A stretch of DNA of 15,041 nucleotides, taken from contig CALPMR020000035.1 in the NCBI GenBank assembly GCA_943324725.2, positions 1 through 15,041 on the forward strand, given 5' to 3'. Every line of letters starts with the position of its first letter. Positions within the stretch are counted from its first letter, which is position 1. The DNA comes from Bordetella parapertussis (GTDB taxonomy: Bacteria > Cyanobacteriota > Cyanobacteriia > PCC-6307 > Cyanobiaceae). Below are positions 1 through 7,779 of this stretch, in pieces. The notes beneath the pieces are model-generated. The model was not told where the DNA came from, made no database searches, and worked only from the letters and a program-made list of their open reading frames with translations. The position numbers were made by a program, and so were the translations under genes.

Positions 1-1
1 C

Positions 2-931
2 AACGACCATCTGCGCGAGATGAACGTGCAGTTCATCGACGTCAAGGACGGCTGCAAGGATTTCTCCGAAGTCGGCACCGGCGATGTGGTGATCCTGCCG
101 GCCTTCGGCGCCACGGTTCAGGAAATGCAGCTGCTCAATGAGCGGGGTTGCCACATCGTCGACACCACCTGCCCCTGGGTCTCCAAGGTGTGGAACACGG
201 TGGAGAAGCACAAGAAACATGCCTTCACCTCGATCATTCACGGCAAGGTGAAACACGAGGAAACCCTGGCCACCAGCTCCTTTGCCGGCACCTACCTGGT
301 GGTGCTCGACCTGGCTGAAGCCCAGATGGTGAGCGACTACATCCTCGCCGGCGCCGACAGCGAGGGTCAACGCACTGCGATGGAGCGGCAGGCCTTCATG
401 GATCGCTTCCAGCACGCCTGTTCGCCCGGTTTCGATCCCGATCGCGATCTGATCCGCGTCGGTGTGGCCAACCAGACCACCATGCTCAAGAGCGAAACCG
501 AGGACATCGGCCGTCTGTTCGAGCGCACGATGCTGCAGCGCTACGGCCCGGCCGGGCTCAATGACCACTTCCTGGCCTTCAACACCATCTGCGACGCCAC
601 CCAGGAACGGCAGGACGCCATGTTCGCCCTGGTGGATGAACATGAACCCCTGGATCTGATGGTGGTGATCGGCGGCTACAACTCCTCCAACACCACCCAC
701 CTGCAGGAGATCGCCATCTCCCGCGGCATCCACTCGTTCCACATCGACACCCCGGAGCGGATCGGCCCCGGCAACCGGATCGAGCACAAGCCCCTCGGTG
801 GGGAGCTGGAAATCCTTGAGCCCTTCCTCCCCGCTGGCCCGATTCGGGTGGGCATCACCTCCGGAGCCTCCACCCCGGATCGGGTGGTGGAAGATGTGAT
901 CCGGCGCCTGGTGGAGCTCAGCGAGAGCTGA
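2..931 (+). CDS. ispH: 4-hydroxy-3-methylbut-2-enyl diphosphate reductase (IspH), 5' truncated by window edge
   Basis: IspH is the last enzyme of the MEP pathway; it reductively dehydrates HMBPP to IPP and DMAPP with a [4Fe-4S] cluster in the cytosol. The frame is open from base 2 (NDHLRE before the first Met at 20), so the ATG at 20 is internal and the start lies outside; about 90 N-terminal residues, including the first cluster cysteine, should be missing relative to the roughly 400-aa cyanobacterial form. Two of the three cluster cysteines are visible: DTTCPWVSK (Cys codon 170-172) and NTICDATQE (Cys codon 590-592). Substrate-pocket motifs seen are [24 protein letters not shown] and TSGASTPDR near the end. 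The long spacing between the first and second of these motifs fits the plant/cyanobacterial subtype. The next gene on the same strand starts about 240 bp downstream. The family call is very secure. Confidence 0.96.
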   Translation, partial: NDHLREMNVQFIDVKDGCKDFSEVGTGDVVILPAFGATVQEMQLLNERGCHIVDTTCPWVSKVWNTVEKHKKHAFTSIIHGKVKHEETLATSSFAGTYLVVLDLAEAQMVSDYILAGADSEGQRTAMERQAFMDRFQHACSPGFDPDRDLIRVGVANQTTMLKSETEDIGRLFERTMLQRYGPAGLNDHFLAFNTICDATQERQDAMFALVDEHEPLDLMVVIGGYNSSNTTHLQEIAISRGIHSFHIDTPERIGPGNRIEHKPLGGELEILEPFLPAGPIRVGITSGASTPDRVVEDVIRRLVELSES

Positions 932-1173
932 AGTGTGCCATTCGCGCTGTCACGATCGCGACGGTGCCTTCGGTGCGGGGCTTTACATTCCCTTGCGGTC
1001 GTCTGTCCAGGGCGCCCTGAACCGATGAACCACGATCTCCCCACTTTGCCCAATCCGGTTGTGCCATCCCCCCAGGGCACGTTCCCCGGATCGGCAGCCC
1101 TCCTCACCCCCTTCCCGCCGCGATCGTCCCGATTCCGAATTCCGCCGCAATCACCCGAACCTCCGGCACCAGC

Positions 1174-1821
1174 GTGACGGCCGATTCCCTCCCCCAGCTC
1201 AGCCATCTGCGCGCCAGCGATGATGCGCGGGTGCATCGCTATGCCAGTGCCTTTGCCGATCTCATGGAGATGCGGGCACCGGCCACGGTGGTGGCGGCCT
1301 ACCTCGATTGTCATGAGGGCTGGTTCCGCCGCTGTGCGGCGCCGATGGCGGTCACTCCCCTGGGAGCCAACGGCTACGTGCTCACCCTCGGCCGCTTCGG
1401 CAACTTCGGCTTTGAAGTGGAGCCGACGATCGGCCTGGAGTTGCTGCCCCAGGACGAGGGCGTCTACCGGATCACCACCGAGCTGGTGCCCGATGCCGAT
1501 CCGGCCTTGCAGGCCTTCTACGACGTCGATTTCAACGCCTCGCTGCGGCTCGATGAAAGCACCGGGCCGGAGGTGTCCCACGAGGAGGTGGATCGGATGA
1601 TGCTGCACACCCTGGTGCGCTGGGAGCTGGAGCTCTCGGTGTGGATCCGACTGCCGAGCATGATCAATCTGCTGCCCGACAACCTGGTGCAGAGCAGCGG
1701 CGACCATCTGTTGCGCCAGATCGTGCGCCAGATTTCGCGGCGGCTCACCTGGAAGGTGCAGGAGGACTTCCACTCCAGCCACGGCATTCCCTGCCCGCCG
1801 CGGCGCCGGGCCCAGTTCTGA
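1174..1821 (+). CDS. DUF1997 family protein
   Basis: A 215-aa soluble protein of the DUF1997 family, which occurs in cyanobacteria and plant plastids; I know of no established biochemical role. Recognition rests on the overall sequence: an N-terminal stretch with repeated aromatic and acidic residues, a central GRFGNFGFEVEP-type segment, and a C-terminal helix-rich part (MINLLPDNLVQSSGDHLL) ending in a short basic tail. It has no signal peptide or membrane segment. The start is GTG at 1174; the first in-frame ATG lies about 30 residues in and would cut into the conserved part. No Shine-Dalgarno sequence is evident. The 242 bp upstream contain a possible -10 box (TACATT, 984-989) without a matching -35. 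It ends 90 bp from the convergent DUF4079 gene, with a hairpin between them. Confidence 0.85.
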   Translation: MTADSLPQLSHLRASDDARVHRYASAFADLMEMRAPATVVAAYLDCHEGWFRRCAAPMAVTPLGANGYVLTLGRFGNFGFEVEPTIGLELLPQDEGVYRITTELVPDADPALQAFYDVDFNASLRLDESTGPEVSHEEVDRMMLHTLVRWELELSVWIRLPSMINLLPDNLVQSSGDHLLRQIVRQISRRLTWKVQEDFHSSHGIPCPPRRRAQF

Positions 1822-1852
1822 GCCTGAGCCATGCGGCGCTGGCGGGCGGATG

Positions 1853-1882
1853 CCCCCGCCGCGTCAGCGAAGGCGGCGGGGG
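1853..1882. terminator. GC-rich hairpin between convergent genes, candidate bidirectional terminator
   Basis: A perfect 10-bp inverted repeat (CCCCCGCCGC at 1853-1862 and GCGGCGGGGG at 1873-1882) has a 10-nt loop and lies between the stops of the DUF1997 gene (+) and the DUF4079 gene (-). There is no T-tract on either side, so it may act as a transcript-end stabiliser or a Rho-assisted end rather than a classic intrinsic terminator. Confidence 0.5.
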
Positions 1883-1911
1883 GAAGAATGCACGGCCAGG
1901 CCCTGGCAGCC

Positions 1912-2385
1912 TCAGGCCGCCGGCGTCAGCAGCTTCTGCACGATCTGCATGCCGGTGAGCGCCTGCCAGAGGAACAGGGTGACCACGCTCATGTTCAGGC
2001 CCACATGGATCTTGCGGGCGATCAGGTTGCCGGCCTGCATCTGGGGCGAGAGGGCCGCGGCCACCGCCAGCAGGCTGGTCATGGCGATGCCCACCAGCAG
2101 ATGGGGCCCGACGAACAACTTGCCGTTGTTGAGGTAGGTGACCGCCATGCCGCCGAAGGTGCCGAGCACCATCAGGGCCAGCACCAGGCTGGCGATCTGG
2201 TGATGGCGCTTGCCGAACTGCCCCTTGATCAGGTCCTTGCGCTGCTCGGGGGTGCCCGTCCGCGTCTTCTTGGCCTTGATGCCGAGCACCATCGAATAGA
2301 GCGACAGCCCCAGCACCGCCCACATCAACAGGGGATGCAGAAAGTTGAGGTTGAAGGCGAGCGCTTCGGGAATCTCAAAAGGCAT
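1912..2385 (-). CDS. DUF4079 family four-helix membrane protein
   Basis: A 157-aa integral membrane protein of the DUF4079 family, common in cyanobacteria. Four hydrophobic segments are visible at about residues 13-35, 61-84, 90-112 and 125-148, with a basic loop (KAKKTRTGT to GKRHH, 37-62) between the first two. Each segment has a histidine near one end: H17, H61/H62, H95 and H127. That resembles the ligand layout of cytochrome b561-like di-haem proteins, so electron transfer is an inference; the substrate is unknown. The ATG at 2385 begins MPFEIPEALAFNLNFLHPLL, leaving a short N-terminus before the first helix. Upstream on the minus strand there is a weak TANNNT box (TAGTTT) but no clear Shine-Dalgarno. 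It is transcribed toward the DUF1997 gene and lies 196 bp downstream of purH on the same strand. Confidence 0.85.
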   Translation of the reverse strand: MPFEIPEALAFNLNFLHPLLMWAVLGLSLYSMVLGIKAKKTRTGTPEQRKDLIKGQFGKRHHQIASLVLALMVLGTFGGMAVTYLNNGKLFVGPHLLVGIAMTSLLAVAAALSPQMQAGNLIARKIHVGLNMSVVTLFLWQALTGMQIVQKLLTPAA

Positions 2386-2581
2386 GGAGAGGGCCGTACC
2401 GGACTGGAAGCGAAACTACAACTGGCCAGGGCTGGGCTGCCTGGCTCCCGGCAGAAGCTGGGCTTCGGAGCACCCCCTTGGGGATCGGAACCAACCCCGG
2501 CCGGCGCCACGACAGCTGTTTAGCGACAGCGGTGTGAATGGAGCCGCCCTGCGGCCGGAGGCCGGCCAGCCACGGCGTTCT

Positions 2582-4174
2582 TCAGTGCAGGAAATGGCGC
2601 CGGCCCGTCGCCAGCATCGCCAGGCCCAGCTCGTCGCAGGCCGTGATCGAATCCCCGTCGCGCATGCTGCCGCCGGGGTGAATCACCGCGGTGATGCCAT
2701 GGCTCGCCGCCAGCCGCACGGTGTCGTCAAAGGGGAAGAAGCCATCGCTGGCCAGCACTGCGCCGCGGGCCCGCTCGCCGGCGGCGGCCAGGGCCAGCTG
2801 GGCCGAACCCACCCGGTTGGTCTGGCCGGCGCCGATGCCCAGGGTCTGACCGCCGGCCGCGACCGCGATGGCGTTGGAGCGCACGTGGCGCACCACCTGC
2901 CAGGCGAAGCGCAGATCGGCCAGCTCCTGCTCGCTGGGCTGGCGGCGACTGACCACCTGCCAGCTGCCTGGATCGATCGGCTGGTCATCGAGCTCCTGCA
3001 CCAGCACGCCGCCGAGCACGCTGCGCAGCTGGCGCCGCTGGGCGCGGCCGATCGCCGCCGCTGGCAGCGCCAGCAGGCGCAGGTTGGTCTTGGCCGCCAG
3101 GCGCTGGCGGGCCTCGGCACTGAAGGCCGGCGCCACCACGCACTCCAGGAACAGGCCGGCCAGGTGCTCAGCTGCAGACCCATCCACCGCGCCATTGAGC
3201 GCCACGATGCCGCCGAAGGCCGACACCCGATCGGCGTCGAGAGCCCGCAGCACGGCTTCAGCCGTGGTGGCCGCGGTGGCCACGCCACAGGGATTGGTGT
3301 GCTTGATCACCACAGCGGCCGGCTGGGCCGCCGCCCCGGGCTGGCCGGCGGTTTCTGGGGCCTGGCCATAGCCGAATTCGCGCACGGTGGCGAGAGCCGC
3401 CTCGAGATCGATGAGGTTGTTGTAGCTGAGTTCCTTGCCCTGCAGCTGCTCGGCTCCGCCCCAGCCCGTCTCCGCCTCGCCGTACCAAGTGGCGCTCTGG
3501 TGGGGATTCTCGCCGTAGCGGAGGCTCTGGTGGGCCGGCAGCTCCAGGCGGAGCGGCGCCGCCGCTGCCACCGTTGCAGCGGCGGGCTCCGCTTCGATCC
3601 GGCCGGCCAGCCAGGCGGCGATCGCGGCGTCGTAGCTGGCGGTGTGGCGGAAGGCGGCCAGGGCCAGCTGGCGGCGCAGGGCCTCATTCACCAGCCCGGC
3701 GTCCAGGGCCGCCAGGAAATCGCCGTACTGGCCGGGATCGGTGAGCACCGCCACATCGGCGTGGTTCTTGGCGGCGGCGCGCACCATCGCCGGCCCACCG
3801 ATGTCGATGGTTTCGACGGCGGTCTCCCAGCTCACCGCCGGGTCGGCGACGGCCTGGCGGAAGGGATAGAGGTTGACCACCACCACATCGATGGCATCGA
3901 TCCCCTGGGCCGCCAGATCAGCCTGGTGGGCCGGATCGGAGCGGCGGGCCAGGATGCCGCCGTGGATGCGGGGATGGAGGGTCTTGACCCGGCCACCCAG
4001 GATCTCCGGAGCGCCGGTGTGATCCGCCACTTTGGTAACGGGCAACCCGGCAGCCGCCAGGGCTGCAGCGGTACCACCACTGGAGAGCAGCCGATAGCCA
4101 TGGCGCAGCAGGCCCTCGGCCAGGGGCAGCAGATCGTGCTTGTCAGAAACGCTCAGGAGAGCCGTGGGGGCCAT
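2582..4174 (-). CDS. purH: Bifunctional AICAR formyltransferase / IMP cyclohydrolase (PurH)
   Basis: PurH catalyses the last two steps of de novo IMP synthesis: formyl transfer from 10-formyl-THF to AICAR, then ring closure. The 530 residues match the usual bacterial length. The N-terminal MGS-like cyclohydrolase domain (about 1-195) shows LLSSGGTA (29-36), [14 protein letters not shown] (60-73), VVNLYPF (99-105) and [16 protein letters not shown] (123-138). The transformylase domain shows LRYGENPHQ (218-226), [13 protein letters not shown] (248-260), KHTNPCG with the catalytic Lys-His pair (291-297), DRVSAFGG (315-322), and near the end [20 protein letters not shown] and HPGGSMRD; it ends in RHFLH. 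A short Ala/Pro/Gly-rich insert lies at about 270-287. The ATG at 4174 gives [12 protein letters not shown], the normal beginning. It diverges from the hydrolase gene with 54 bp between starts, so promoters must be compact or lie within the genes. Confidence 0.97.
   Translation of the reverse strand: MAPTALLSVSDKHDLLPLAEGLLRHGYRLLSSGGTAAALAAAGLPVTKVADHTGAPEILGGRVKTLHPRIHGGILARRSDPAHQADLAAQGIDAIDVVVVNLYPFRQAVADPAVSWETAVETIDIGGPAMVRAAAKNHADVAVLTDPGQYGDFLAALDAGLVNEALRRQLALAAFRHTASYDAAIAAWLAGRIEAEPAAATVAAAAPLRLELPAHQSLRYGENPHQSATWYGEAETGWGGAEQLQGKELSYNNLIDLEAALATVREFGYGQAPETAGQPGAAAQPAAVVIKHTNPCGVATAATTAEAVLRALDADRVSAFGGIVALNGAVDGSAAEHLAGLFLECVVAPAFSAEARQRLAAKTNLRLLALPAAAIGRAQRRQLRSVLGGVLVQELDDQPIDPGSWQVVSRRQPSEQELADLRFAWQVVRHVRSNAIAVAAGGQTLGIGAGQTNRVGSAQLALAAAGERARGAVLASDGFFPFDDTVRLAASHGITAVIHPGGSMRDGDSITACDELGLAMLATGRRHFLH
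3618..3625. repeat. HIP1 octamer
   Basis: GCGATCGC inside purH, without the extended palindrome. Confidence 0.55.
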
Positions 4175-4228
4175 GACGGCAGCGGAGACGGTTCAGGGGC
4201 CAACCTACGCAGCAACAGCACAGGCGCC

Positions 4229-5017
4229 ATGACCACCCCTTTCGTCCATGACACCCCCCGCGATGACGGCACGGCGATCCGGCTCGGACCGGAGCAGGCC
4301 AGCCGCCGGCTGGTGTTGCTGCATGGCTGGGGGGCCGACGCCGATGACCTGCTCGATCTGGCTCTGGAGTTGCTGCCCCAGAGCGGTCTGTCCCCTGCCG
4401 AGCAGGCGCAGATCAGCCTGGTGGCGCTGCGGGCACCCCTGCCCCACCCCGCCGGCAGCGGTCGCCAGTGGTACGACCTGCAGCAACCGGAATGGCCCCA
4501 GCTGCCGGCGGCCCGACTCCAGCTGCGGGCCCGTCTGATCGCGCTTGGGACCACGGTGCCGCTGCGCCAGACCGCCCTGCTGGGTTTCTCCCAGGGGGCG
4601 GCCATCGCCCTGGATGTGGCCACCGGCGATGCAGCTGAGCAGGAGACAGCTGGCCGTGGGCCAGGATCTGTCAGGACGGAGCTGGCTGGAGCCGACCAAG
4701 AGTTCGAGGGCTCAGCCCAGGCCGCTCTGCCGCTGGCTGCCCTGATTTCCTGCAGTGGCTACCCCCATCCCGACTGGAGACCGCAGCCCCTGAACAAGGA
4801 GCTGAACAGGGGGGCCACAACAAAGGTCCTGCTCACCCATGGCGAGCAGGACGCGGTGGTGCCCTTCGCGGCCAGTGAGGAATTGGAACGGCTGCTCAAA
4901 AGAGCCGGCTATCCGGTGCAACGGCTGGCTTTCAGCGGCGGCCACGGCATCGATCCGGGCCTGTTGGGCGCCATGGGCGCTTTCCTGGCGGCTGGCTGGC
5001 GGCAGGCGGCGGCCTGA
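4229..5017 (+). CDS. Alpha/beta-hydrolase, carboxylesterase/phospholipase family
   Basis: A 262-aa cytosolic serine hydrolase of the esterase/phospholipase (Abhydrolase_2, acyl-protein-thioesterase-like) type. The oxyanion-side motif LHGWGADADDLLDLA lies at 31-45, the nucleophile elbow GFSQG at 119-123 (Ser121), the acid in THGEQDAVVPF (Asp208), and the catalytic His in SGGHGID (His239), so the triad is complete. A polar, poorly conserved-looking stretch at about 133-167 sits between the nucleophile helix and the next strand. The natural substrate is unknown. I chose the ATG at 4229 because family similarity starts soon after it; the frame stays open far upstream only because it runs antisense to purH. 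Its start faces that of purH, and it ends 54 bp before the convergent DUF3155 gene, with a strong hairpin between. Confidence 0.88.
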   Translation: MTTPFVHDTPRDDGTAIRLGPEQASRRLVLLHGWGADADDLLDLALELLPQSGLSPAEQAQISLVALRAPLPHPAGSGRQWYDLQQPEWPQLPAARLQLRARLIALGTTVPLRQTALLGFSQGAAIALDVATGDAAEQETAGRGPGSVRTELAGADQEFEGSAQAALPLAALISCSGYPHPDWRPQPLNKELNRGATTKVLLTHGEQDAVVPFAASEELERLLKRAGYPVQRLAFSGGHGIDPGLLGAMGAFLAAGWRQAAA

Positions 5018-5024
5018 ACAGCAA

Positions 5025-5059
5025 GCTGCCGAATTCTGAGCTCTTCAGGATTCGGCAGC
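5025..5059. terminator. Strong hairpin, bidirectional terminator candidate
   Basis: GCTGCCGAAT (5025-5034) pairs perfectly with ATTCGGCAGC (5050-5059). After one T/G position the stem continues (CTGA at 5036-5039 with TCAG at 5045-5048, register offset by the T/G pair), giving about 15 bp around a 5-nt loop. It lies between the convergent stops of the hydrolase gene (5017) and the DUF3155 gene (5072). Flanking T-tracts are weak on both strands. Confidence 0.65.
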
Positions 5060-5071
5060 GGCAGCTGGCTT

Positions 5072-5443
5072 TCAGACGAAGGCGTACTCGTACTCCTCCA
5101 TTTCCTCCCAGTCGTCGGCGGCCATCGATTCGAGGCCCTCGAATAGGACGTCTTCACCGATGCGATCGACGATCAGGCGCAGGGATGGGAACAGGAAGTG
5201 ATTTTCCTCGGCGTACTGGGCACTGAACAGACCCTTTTCACCCCAGAAGAAGCGGTCGGTGGTGTGCTCGTTGCGGCGAACGTTCAGGATCGCCGGCGCC
5301 ATCAGCTCGGTCTCGGCGATGTAGCGCCGGGCTGCGGTGACAGGCTTGTGGGCACCGGTTTCGAGATTGAAGGTGGGCACATGGGCGAGAACCCTTTGGC
5401 CGGCCAGACGACGGCGGCTGATCCGCTTGCGCTTCTTGGACAT
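5072..5443 (-). CDS. DUF3155 family protein, small conserved cyanobacterial protein
   Basis: A 123-aa protein of DUF3155, a cyanobacterial family without known function. The N-terminus is strongly basic (MSKKRKRISRRRLAGQR), followed by HVPTFNLETGAHKPVTAARR (21-40), a central RRNEHTTDRFFWGEKGLF segment (56-73) and a very acidic, aromatic tail (DDWEEMEEYEYAFV). The opposite charge at the two ends suggests nucleic-acid or ribosome contact, but this is inference. The start at 5443 is supported by a good Shine-Dalgarno. The gene faces away from the histidine kinase gene across a 442-bp gap. Confidence 0.85.
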   Translation of the reverse strand: MSKKRKRISRRRLAGQRVLAHVPTFNLETGAHKPVTAARRYIAETELMAPAILNVRRNEHTTDRFFWGEKGLFSAQYAEENHFLFPSLRLIVDRIGEDVLFEGLESMAADDWEEMEEYEYAFV

Positions 5444-5885
5444 GGAACAACTCCCTGGGGAGGAGAGGAGAGAGGTGAGGTGGAGGAATGCGAGGGCTGG
5501 CGATCACGACGCCGGGACAGGAAGCCCCGGCGGCAACGAAAGTCGTGCCGAATCGACGGACCGAAGCCCGACCGACCCACGCCCATACGTTCTGTCGTCC
5601 TGCCACGGGTGAGCAGCAGATCGCTGACGGCGACACCGGGAACCGCTGACGCAGCACCGGCGCAGAAGAGGGGCGCATCTCCCTCTGCTGTAGCCTCGAC
5701 CAAGGGTTTGTGCAACCTTTGTGCGGCCTTGACCATCTCGCCAGCGACTTGCCAGCCCGGGTGGACTGCGAAGTAGTGGTCGATACCAGGACCCTAAAGC
5801 TTTTTTTAGGAATTTCGACACATCCTCGCGACTTTTTCTCGAGGTCCCTGCCAGAAGCCGTTAGCACCCGACCATCCAGCCGCCC
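5444..5885. other. 442-bp intergenic region between divergent genes, no coding signal
   Basis: This gap separates the starts of the DUF3155 gene (-) and the histidine kinase gene (+) and should carry both promoters. On the minus strand TTGCAC (5710-5715) and TACAGC (5687-5692) are spaced by 17 bp and form a weak promoter candidate for DUF3155 with a leader of about 240 nt. Near the kinase gene there is an A/T-rich patch unusual for this DNA: CCTAAA (5793-5798) and TTTAGG (5805-5810) form a short hairpin in a run of seven Ts, and a CCTCG/CGAGG pair (5824-5828 and 5840-5844) follows. Open frames here are Arg/Ser/Pro-rich and look like chance. I see no tRNA and no Yfr1 motif (ACTCCTCACAC). Confidence 0.5.
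5451..5456 (-). promoter_or_regulatory. Ribosome binding site of the DUF3155 gene
   Basis: AGGGAG on the minus strand lies 7 nt before the ATG at 5443. It is one of only two convincing Shine-Dalgarno sequences in the window and fixes the start. Confidence 0.6.
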
Positions 5886-7034
5886 GTGATGCCAGTCTCC
5901 GAGCGGTTTCTCAGCCTGTTGGGTTTCCAGCTCAGCCAATTTGTCGATTGCGCCGATGTGCGCTCCCTGGTCGTCTATGTGACCCACCAGGCGGTTGAGG
6001 GTCAGCCCACCCTGATGCCGGTGGGCCAGTGGCCCGCCGATGGCCGCGCCCTGGCGGCGGTGGAAGGTGACAGTCGGTTGCGGGTGCCCGCGGAGGAGCG
6101 GCGCTGGCTGCCGTTGCGGGACCAGCAACTGTTGCTGGGAGCGCTGCAGGTGGAGACCAGCAGCGGCAGCTGGCCTGAGCCGCTGCGGCAACGCCTCCAG
6201 GCCGTGGCCCTCTGCCTCACCGAAGCCCTCAGCCTCGACCTGGAGCAGCGGCGGCTGCAGGCCCGCCTGGAACGCCAGGATGAGCAGCTGCGCCTGCTGG
6301 TGCATCAGCTGCGCAATCCACTCACGGCTCTGCGAACCTTCGGCCATCTGCTGCGCCGGCGCCTCGACCAGGACAGTGACAACCGCTCCCTGGTGGAAGG
6401 CCTGCTGGCGGAGGAGCGCCAGCTCAACCGTTACGTCGATGCGATCAGCGATCTGGCCGGCGGTGAGGTGCTGATCGGGCCGAGCAGCAGCCCCCAGCCC
6501 CTGCTGCTGCCCCCCATGCTCACTGGCCCCGGGGGCCAGCCCCTGGCGGAGCCGCTGGAACCCCTGCTGCAGCGCGCCGCGGCCACCGCGGCCCTGCAGG
6601 GCCGCCACTGGCAGCGGCCCGAGCTGCTGCCGGAGTGGCGCGGCGACAGCGGCGCCGTGGCGGAGATCCTCGCCAACCTGCTGGAGAACGCCTTCCGCTA
6701 CAGCCCCGCCGGTAGCGCCGTCGGTCTGCACGTGGGCCTGGGCTCAGGCGGCGGGCCGATCCTCACGGTCTGGGATGGCGGCCCGGCCATTCCTGCCGAG
6801 GAGCGGGAGCTGATCTTCGAGCGGGGCCGCCGCGGCAGCAGCGGTGCCCAGCGCTCCGGTACCGGCCTGGGATTGGCCCTGGCCCGGGAGCTGGCCCGGG
6901 GCCTGGGCGGGGAATTGACACTGTTGATCCCCCCCTGCCTCAGCGACCCGAGCCTGCCCCAGCAGGGCAATGCCTTTCGGCTCAGCCTGCCGCCGGGGTT
7001 GCCGAGCGCAGCAGCACCAGCAGCAGGGCGCTGA
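5886..7034 (+). CDS. Sensor histidine kinase, soluble, Hik2/CSK-like H-box
   Basis: A 382-aa two-component sensor kinase with no membrane segment, hence cytosolic. Residues 1-125 form a degenerate GAF-like sensor region that I cannot assign confidently. The dimerisation/phosphoacceptor domain has LLVHQLRNPLTALRTFGHLL with His140. The ATPase domain has the N-box ANLLENAFRYSP (263-274), a reduced G1 box DGGPAIP (297-303, where DxGxG is usual), an F-box LIFERGRRG (309-317) and a clear G2 box GTGLGLALA (325-333). From memory, the H-box resembles cyanobacterial Hik2 and the chloroplast sensor kinase CSK; this was not checked. GTG at 5886 is directly followed by ATG at 5889, and either could be used. 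No response regulator lies in the window, so it is an orphan kinase here. Its last 53 bp are antisense to the end of cobS. Confidence 0.9.
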   Translation: MMPVSERFLSLLGFQLSQFVDCADVRSLVVYVTHQAVEGQPTLMPVGQWPADGRALAAVEGDSRLRVPAEERRWLPLRDQQLLLGALQVETSSGSWPEPLRQRLQAVALCLTEALSLDLEQRRLQARLERQDEQLRLLVHQLRNPLTALRTFGHLLRRRLDQDSDNRSLVEGLLAEERQLNRYVDAISDLAGGEVLIGPSSSPQPLLLPPMLTGPGGQPLAEPLEPLLQRAAATAALQGRHWQRPELLPEWRGDSGAVAEILANLLENAFRYSPAGSAVGLHVGLGSGGGPILTVWDGGPAIPAEERELIFERGRRGSSGAQRSGTGLGLALARELARGLGGELTLLIPPCLSDPSLPQQGNAFRLSLPPGLPSAAAPAAGR

Positions 7035-7779
7035 GCAGCAGCGCCAGGGCCTCGGCCCACTCGACGCAGGCTCCATAGCTGTCGCCGCTGTGGCCGCCCA
7101 GGCGCCGGCCCAGCGCCAGGGGCACCAGCAGCGCCGGCACCAGACCGGCCAGCACCAGCGCCGGCCAGTGCCAGAACCACGACAGCGCCAGCAGCAGGGC
7201 CAGCAGCACCAGGCTGGGGCGCAGCTCGACCGCCAGCCCAGCCCAGTGGCGGCGATGGAAAGCGGCACTGCCCTGGGGCCGCAGATAGGGGAATCGGGCC
7301 ATCGCCACCAGGGGCGCCCATCGCCCCCAGACGGCGGCCCAGACCAGCAGCGCCGGAGCCCTGGCGCCAAGCATCGCCAGGGCTCCGGCCCGCAGCAGCA
7401 GCAGCAGCGCCAGGGCCTGGGCTCCGCTGGCACCGACCCGGCTGTCCTCCATCGCCTCCAGCAGCCGATCGCCTGCGGCCAGGCCATCGGCGGTGTCCAT
7501 CGCCCCGTCCATGTGCAGGCCCCCGGTGAGCAGCAGACCGGCCGCCAGAACCAGGGCCACCTGGGCGAGCAGCGGCGCCCGGCCCTGCAGCAGCCCCCAG
7601 ATCAGGGCCTGCACGCCCCCCAGCACCAGGCCCACCCAGGGCGCAAAGCGGGCGATGCGCTCAAAGCGGGGCTGAATCCCCGGCCAGGCCGGCAGCACCG
7701 AATAAAAGATCCAGGCACCGGCCAGATCCCGCAGCCAGGTGGGGACACCGGCGGAGACAGGAGCGGGCGGGCGGTTCAT
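6982..7779 (-). CDS. cobS: Adenosylcobinamide-GDP ribazoletransferase (cobalamin synthase, CobS)
   Basis: CobS joins adenosylcobinamide-GDP and alpha-ribazole (or another lower-ligand nucleotide, probably adenine-based in many cyanobacteria) at the inner membrane, completing the corrinoid. The 265-aa protein is very hydrophobic, with several membrane helices. Family motifs seen are GGLHMDGAMDTADG (86-99), MEDSRVG (110-116), FPYLRP and GGHSGDSYGA (228-237). I chose the ATG at 7779 (MNRPPAPVSAG); the frame is open to an ATG at 7842, but the extra 21 residues look unlike the family. The last 53 bp overlap the 3' end of the histidine kinase gene on the other strand. I saw no B12 riboswitch upstream. 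Confidence 0.94.
   Translation of the reverse strand: MNRPPAPVSAGVPTWLRDLAGAWIFYSVLPAWPGIQPRFERIARFAPWVGLVLGGVQALIWGLLQGRAPLLAQVALVLAAGLLLTGGLHMDGAMDTADGLAAGDRLLEAMEDSRVGASGAQALALLLLLRAGALAMLGARAPALLVWAAVWGRWAPLVAMARFPYLRPQGSAAFHRRHWAGLAVELRPSLVLLALLLALSWFWHWPALVLAGLVPALLVPLALGRRLGGHSGDSYGACVEWAEALALLLSALLLVLLRSATPAAG

Noticed and set aside
935..1177. An 80-codon GTG-initiated frame between ispH and the DUF1997 gene.
   Set aside because: Pro/Ser/Arg-rich low-complexity sequence with no Shine-Dalgarno and no recognisable family; the overlap of its stop with the next start is probably chance.
2553..2567. GGCCGG/CCGGCC hairpin downstream of purH.
   Set aside because: Only a 6-bp stem in very GC-rich DNA with no T-run; such repeats are common here by chance.
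2345..5017. An 890-codon open frame on the plus strand running antisense to all of purH and into the hydrolase.
   Set aside because: The first 628 codons are a Gly/Ala/Arg/Gln-rich shadow of purH, typical of GC-rich coding DNA; only the part from 4229 resembles a protein family.
5504..5821. A 105-codon minus-strand frame beginning MSKFLKKALGSW in the gap before the histidine kinase.
   Set aside because: After the first residues it is Arg/Ser/Pro-rich without a conserved look, and it has no ribosome binding site; kept only as a possible leader region.
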